Below, piece after piece: positions 61,027 through 64,000 of a stretch of 64,000 bases of DNA; positions within the stretch are counted from its first letter, which is position 1, and each line of letters starts with the position of its first letter. Made by a program: the position numbers and the translations under genes. The notes beneath the pieces are model-generated. The model saw only the letters and a program-made list of their open reading frames with translations, was not told where the DNA came from and made no database searches. Origin of the DNA: Rotaria sp. Silwood1 (taxonomy: Eukaryota > Rotifera > Eurotatoria > Philodinida > Philodinidae). The stretch lies in NCBI GenBank assembly GCA_905250075.1, contig CAJNOP010000015.1, forward strand, positions 1,113,149 through 1,177,148, written 5' to 3'.

Positions 61027-64000
61027 TATTCTTTTCAAATGATAAGAATTATGATGCTTGGTAACATATATATATATAATGTATATATATGTGTGACGAT
61101 GGTTAAAAAATGCTCTGATGCATTTGTTCTTATTACATATCTCAGTAGATTAATAAGCAAAAGTGAGACACGAATATGAGTATAATTAAGTAACTACGAT
61201 AAGATATTATTCGTGTGTTTGAATGACATCTAATAAAACAAATAAGAAAAAAAACTGAATAAGTATAATTCTTATTATATTCTCGAAAAATTTTATCCAG
61301 TTGAATGATTATAGATAATTTATTTTGAAAGCTTGACAATATAGTTATGTCTACTACTTGTTGACATTCAATGAGATAAATAACTTATGCATAATTTATA
61401 TGCATTCATCTGTGATACCAAAAATATAATATAATATTCTTTACAAAAAAAAGACCTACTTTTCTGTTCTCTAGCATTTCAAGAGTTGAACATTGATAAT
61501 TTGTCTTCTGTTTATTTCAATTAACAAACTTTTGTTCATTGACGTTTCTCTAACAAAACGAATGTCATATATAAATACACTTTATAATTATTAGGTTGTT
61601 TATTCATCAAAGGGCTAGACGGATTCTTTTTTTTTTGAAGTAGAAATTTATTCTGACGTAAACGTATATTTCATTGATCTGAGTGCATTATAGCTTACAA
61701 GGAATGTCGTTGCAAACGGAAAGATTAAAATAATAGTGGTAATACTAATGAAAAAGTGGCAAAAAACATACCAGAAAAAAAAACTTCTATAAACAACTAC
61801 CTAGTTAAAAAAGTCGGATATTGTGAGGACTCTTTCTTTTCTATCGATTTTGATCATCTTTCTTCTGTTTTAATTAGAAAACGTGTACAGAGGCTCATGA
61901 AAAATGTTCGGGTCAATTAACTTGAAGGATATCGATTGACACAACACGCTAACCAAAAATATGAGAAATGTCACGAGCATGAATAGGAAAAAATCTAAGA
62001 ATCAACCTACCTATCTATTTCAAATGGCATTCGTTTTCCTTCTCTTCTTTATAAGAACACAGTTCTATGGTGTTGCAGATAGAATATATACTAAATATCG
62101 GCATCTGTGTGACCTTGCTTGACCTGTAGTTGTGCATGCACATTCTTATTGAACAATAATAGATGTTATTTTACAGAATAGTAAAGATAATAATGATCTC
62201 AAGCCTGTTAATTACACACATAGATCGAATAATATAGTCCAATTTACTATAATTTATATTATGTCTTACAGAAAAATCTGATCAATTGACAAAGGAATGT
62301 AGCTTTCTACTGTAAATGAATCTAGCAGATTCTTTTAAGTAAGCAAATTTTTATATGTAATATTTTTTATTTACGAATATCTAACATTTTTTTTTTCTTG
62401 CTTTGGATCTCATATCATGCTGTTAGTCATTATTGTGAATACTAATTTATTAATGTTAGTCTATTTGAAAAAAATATTCAATCTAATAAAATTTTCGCAT
62501 ACAATTACCTTTTTTATATGAAAGAAAAAATTTGCTATTCTTCCACTGAATATAATTTCTTATAAATATATGATTATATGTATCTTATCTAATGGAAAGA
62601 AATATCGATGTCTTCCATAACAATATACAATAATTTGTTCTAACCTTTTGTCTTATAAATAATCAACGAACAAATATGACCTATGGATATAATTCAAACA
62701 AAAAAGAAAAAGATAGAATATGAATTCTAGTTGTCTTACCTCGCAGTTTATGTATATGTTTTCATCAATTGTATATTAACGGTGAATGGATAGATATATA
62801 AGAAGAACATGAGAAATAGAGAAGTTATGTTATATCATTCAATGCTTATGAAACAAGGACTGCTTCTTCATGATTTTCTTTCTGTCTCTTTCTTTCTTTC
62901 TTTTTCTTCTCTATGCTCTTGTATGCTTCTGTTAGATATACACTCGATGATGATTGTTACATCTATCAATATTTGCTCTTTATATTTTCTCTGACGTCTA
63001 GCAATTTCATCAACTAACTCTTCAGTGTTTCACAAGAGAAATAAAAGAAAAAGAAAAAGACATTATATATTCGTTACTTTGATTTAAAAATGGGAATGCT
63101 CATCTGTATTCATTACAATAAGAAAGGAAATTGTTATATTAAGAATATAAAAAAACAATGAAACAAGAAAAATTTCTGATGAACATATTATATTGCATAA
63201 AGACGTTGTATGCATCTTAGACCAAAAGGAAAACAAGAAATTTCAAGAGCGAAGTTTCTACTGTTTTCTTTTAGATCTGATATCACTTAATTTCTAGTAT
63301 TGAAATAAAAATAATTCGCTTAGAATGTAAACTATAACCTCAATAATCGCATCCAAAAGGTTAAAATATTGTGATAATATTTTTAATCAACATGCATGTT
63401 TAATAAATGATGATAAGTATTGTATGTCATTTTGTGTAATGTTAAACACAAGGTTATTCTGTCTAGTAAGCTTGTTATTTGTCTTTGTCGTCTGCAAATG
63501 GTTGGAATGTTTATTATAGCCTCTTGACTGCTCATGGTCAAACAAACAACCATAAAGATATCTATATATACATGTTCTATTTTATGTATCCTTTTTTGAC
63601 GAACAAAAACAATAATAATAAAATGATGACGTCAAAATAAATTGTAACAACTGTCAACCTGAGTTTGGACTATTACAATAATGGATATATATATTTATTT
63701 ATTTCTTAAATTATAAGACCTTTTCATAATAGAAACATATTAAAACTATTATCAATCATGAATTATAAACTTCGATATTTTTATAGGATACTAATCATAT
63801 AGAATTAATCTAATGAAAGTTAATGTATGAAATCTATGCTATTAATTAATCTATTTTGTTTGACTGTTCTATCTGTATTGATTGCTCTATTGTACTAATC
63901 AATATTGTAATCTCGATCTAAATCTTCTATTTTATGCTCAGTTGCGATAATAATCTTTTTTTTTTCTGTAAATCTATGATTGAATAATCATCTTTTCCTT
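61027..64000. other. Gene-free right flank
   Basis: Very AT-rich. It includes a pyrimidine tract with TTTC repeats (about 62877-62913) and a short alternating TA/TG run near 61067-61092 upstream of the receptor gene. No coding, RNA or transposon features are supported. Confidence 0.45.

Noticed and set aside
1-64000. tRNA, rRNA or rotifer spliced-leader RNA genes
   Set aside because: I looked for B-box-like words (GGTTCGAATCC type) and a spliced-leader donor; isolated GATTCGAA words near 50590 and 44712 have no cloverleaf around them.

Overview
The window is AT-rich animal DNA, most likely from a bdelloid rotifer such as an Adineta or Rotaria relative. That assignment is inference. It rests on spliced genes with very short GT-AG introns (53 to 74 nt) beside a few long ones, two proteins that join an ADP-ribosyltransferase-like domain to tetratricopeptide repeats (a family expanded in bdelloids), intronless genes of bacterial or plant look, and many small non-autonomous DNA transposons. 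I see no bacterial operons, CRISPR arrays, rRNA or tRNA genes.

Layout of the left third. 3.3-4.5 kb holds an MPPE1/PGAP5-type metallophosphoesterase. 5.07-5.80 kb holds a three-exon hotdog-fold thioesterase of the THEM4 type. 6.69-9.38 kb holds an ADP-ribosyltransferase/TPR gene split by a 1.3-kb intron. 11.37-12.74 kb holds a damaged arylacetamide-deacetylase-like gene, and 14.64-17.34 kb its intact six-exon paralogue. 22.4-23.4 kb holds an intronless, membrane-anchored or secreted protein I cannot name. All lie on the minus strand.

The middle, 23.4 to 49.4 kb, is gene-poor and full of repeats. It holds two hAT-type miniature elements with perfect 8-bp target duplications, a large foldback with a second 1.37-kb foldback nested in one arm, a separate 2-kb foldback (45.5-47.5 kb), smaller foldbacks, and pogo/Tigger-like miniature elements. 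The one clear gene here, and the only recognised plus-strand gene, is a two-exon FLRFamide neuropeptide precursor at 40.20-40.68 kb with a TATA box and a polyadenylation signal.

The right third has an intronless histidine phosphatase (49.5-50.1 kb), a 615-residue ADP-ribosyltransferase-like/TPR protein with a degenerate active site (52.4-54.3 kb), and a three-exon rhodopsin-class GPCR (56.6-61.0 kb) with a 3.2-kb intron. The last 3 kb holds no recognised gene. The genes do not form one pathway: they are housekeeping, lipid/ester hydrolysis and signalling genes in a transposon-rich stretch. A perfect five-unit heat-shock element with an X-box and a CCAAT box at 48.3-48.4 kb looks like a promoter with no identified gene.

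Exon joins were read by eye from frame, splice sites and family conservation. Repeat boundaries are approximate unless a target duplication is stated.
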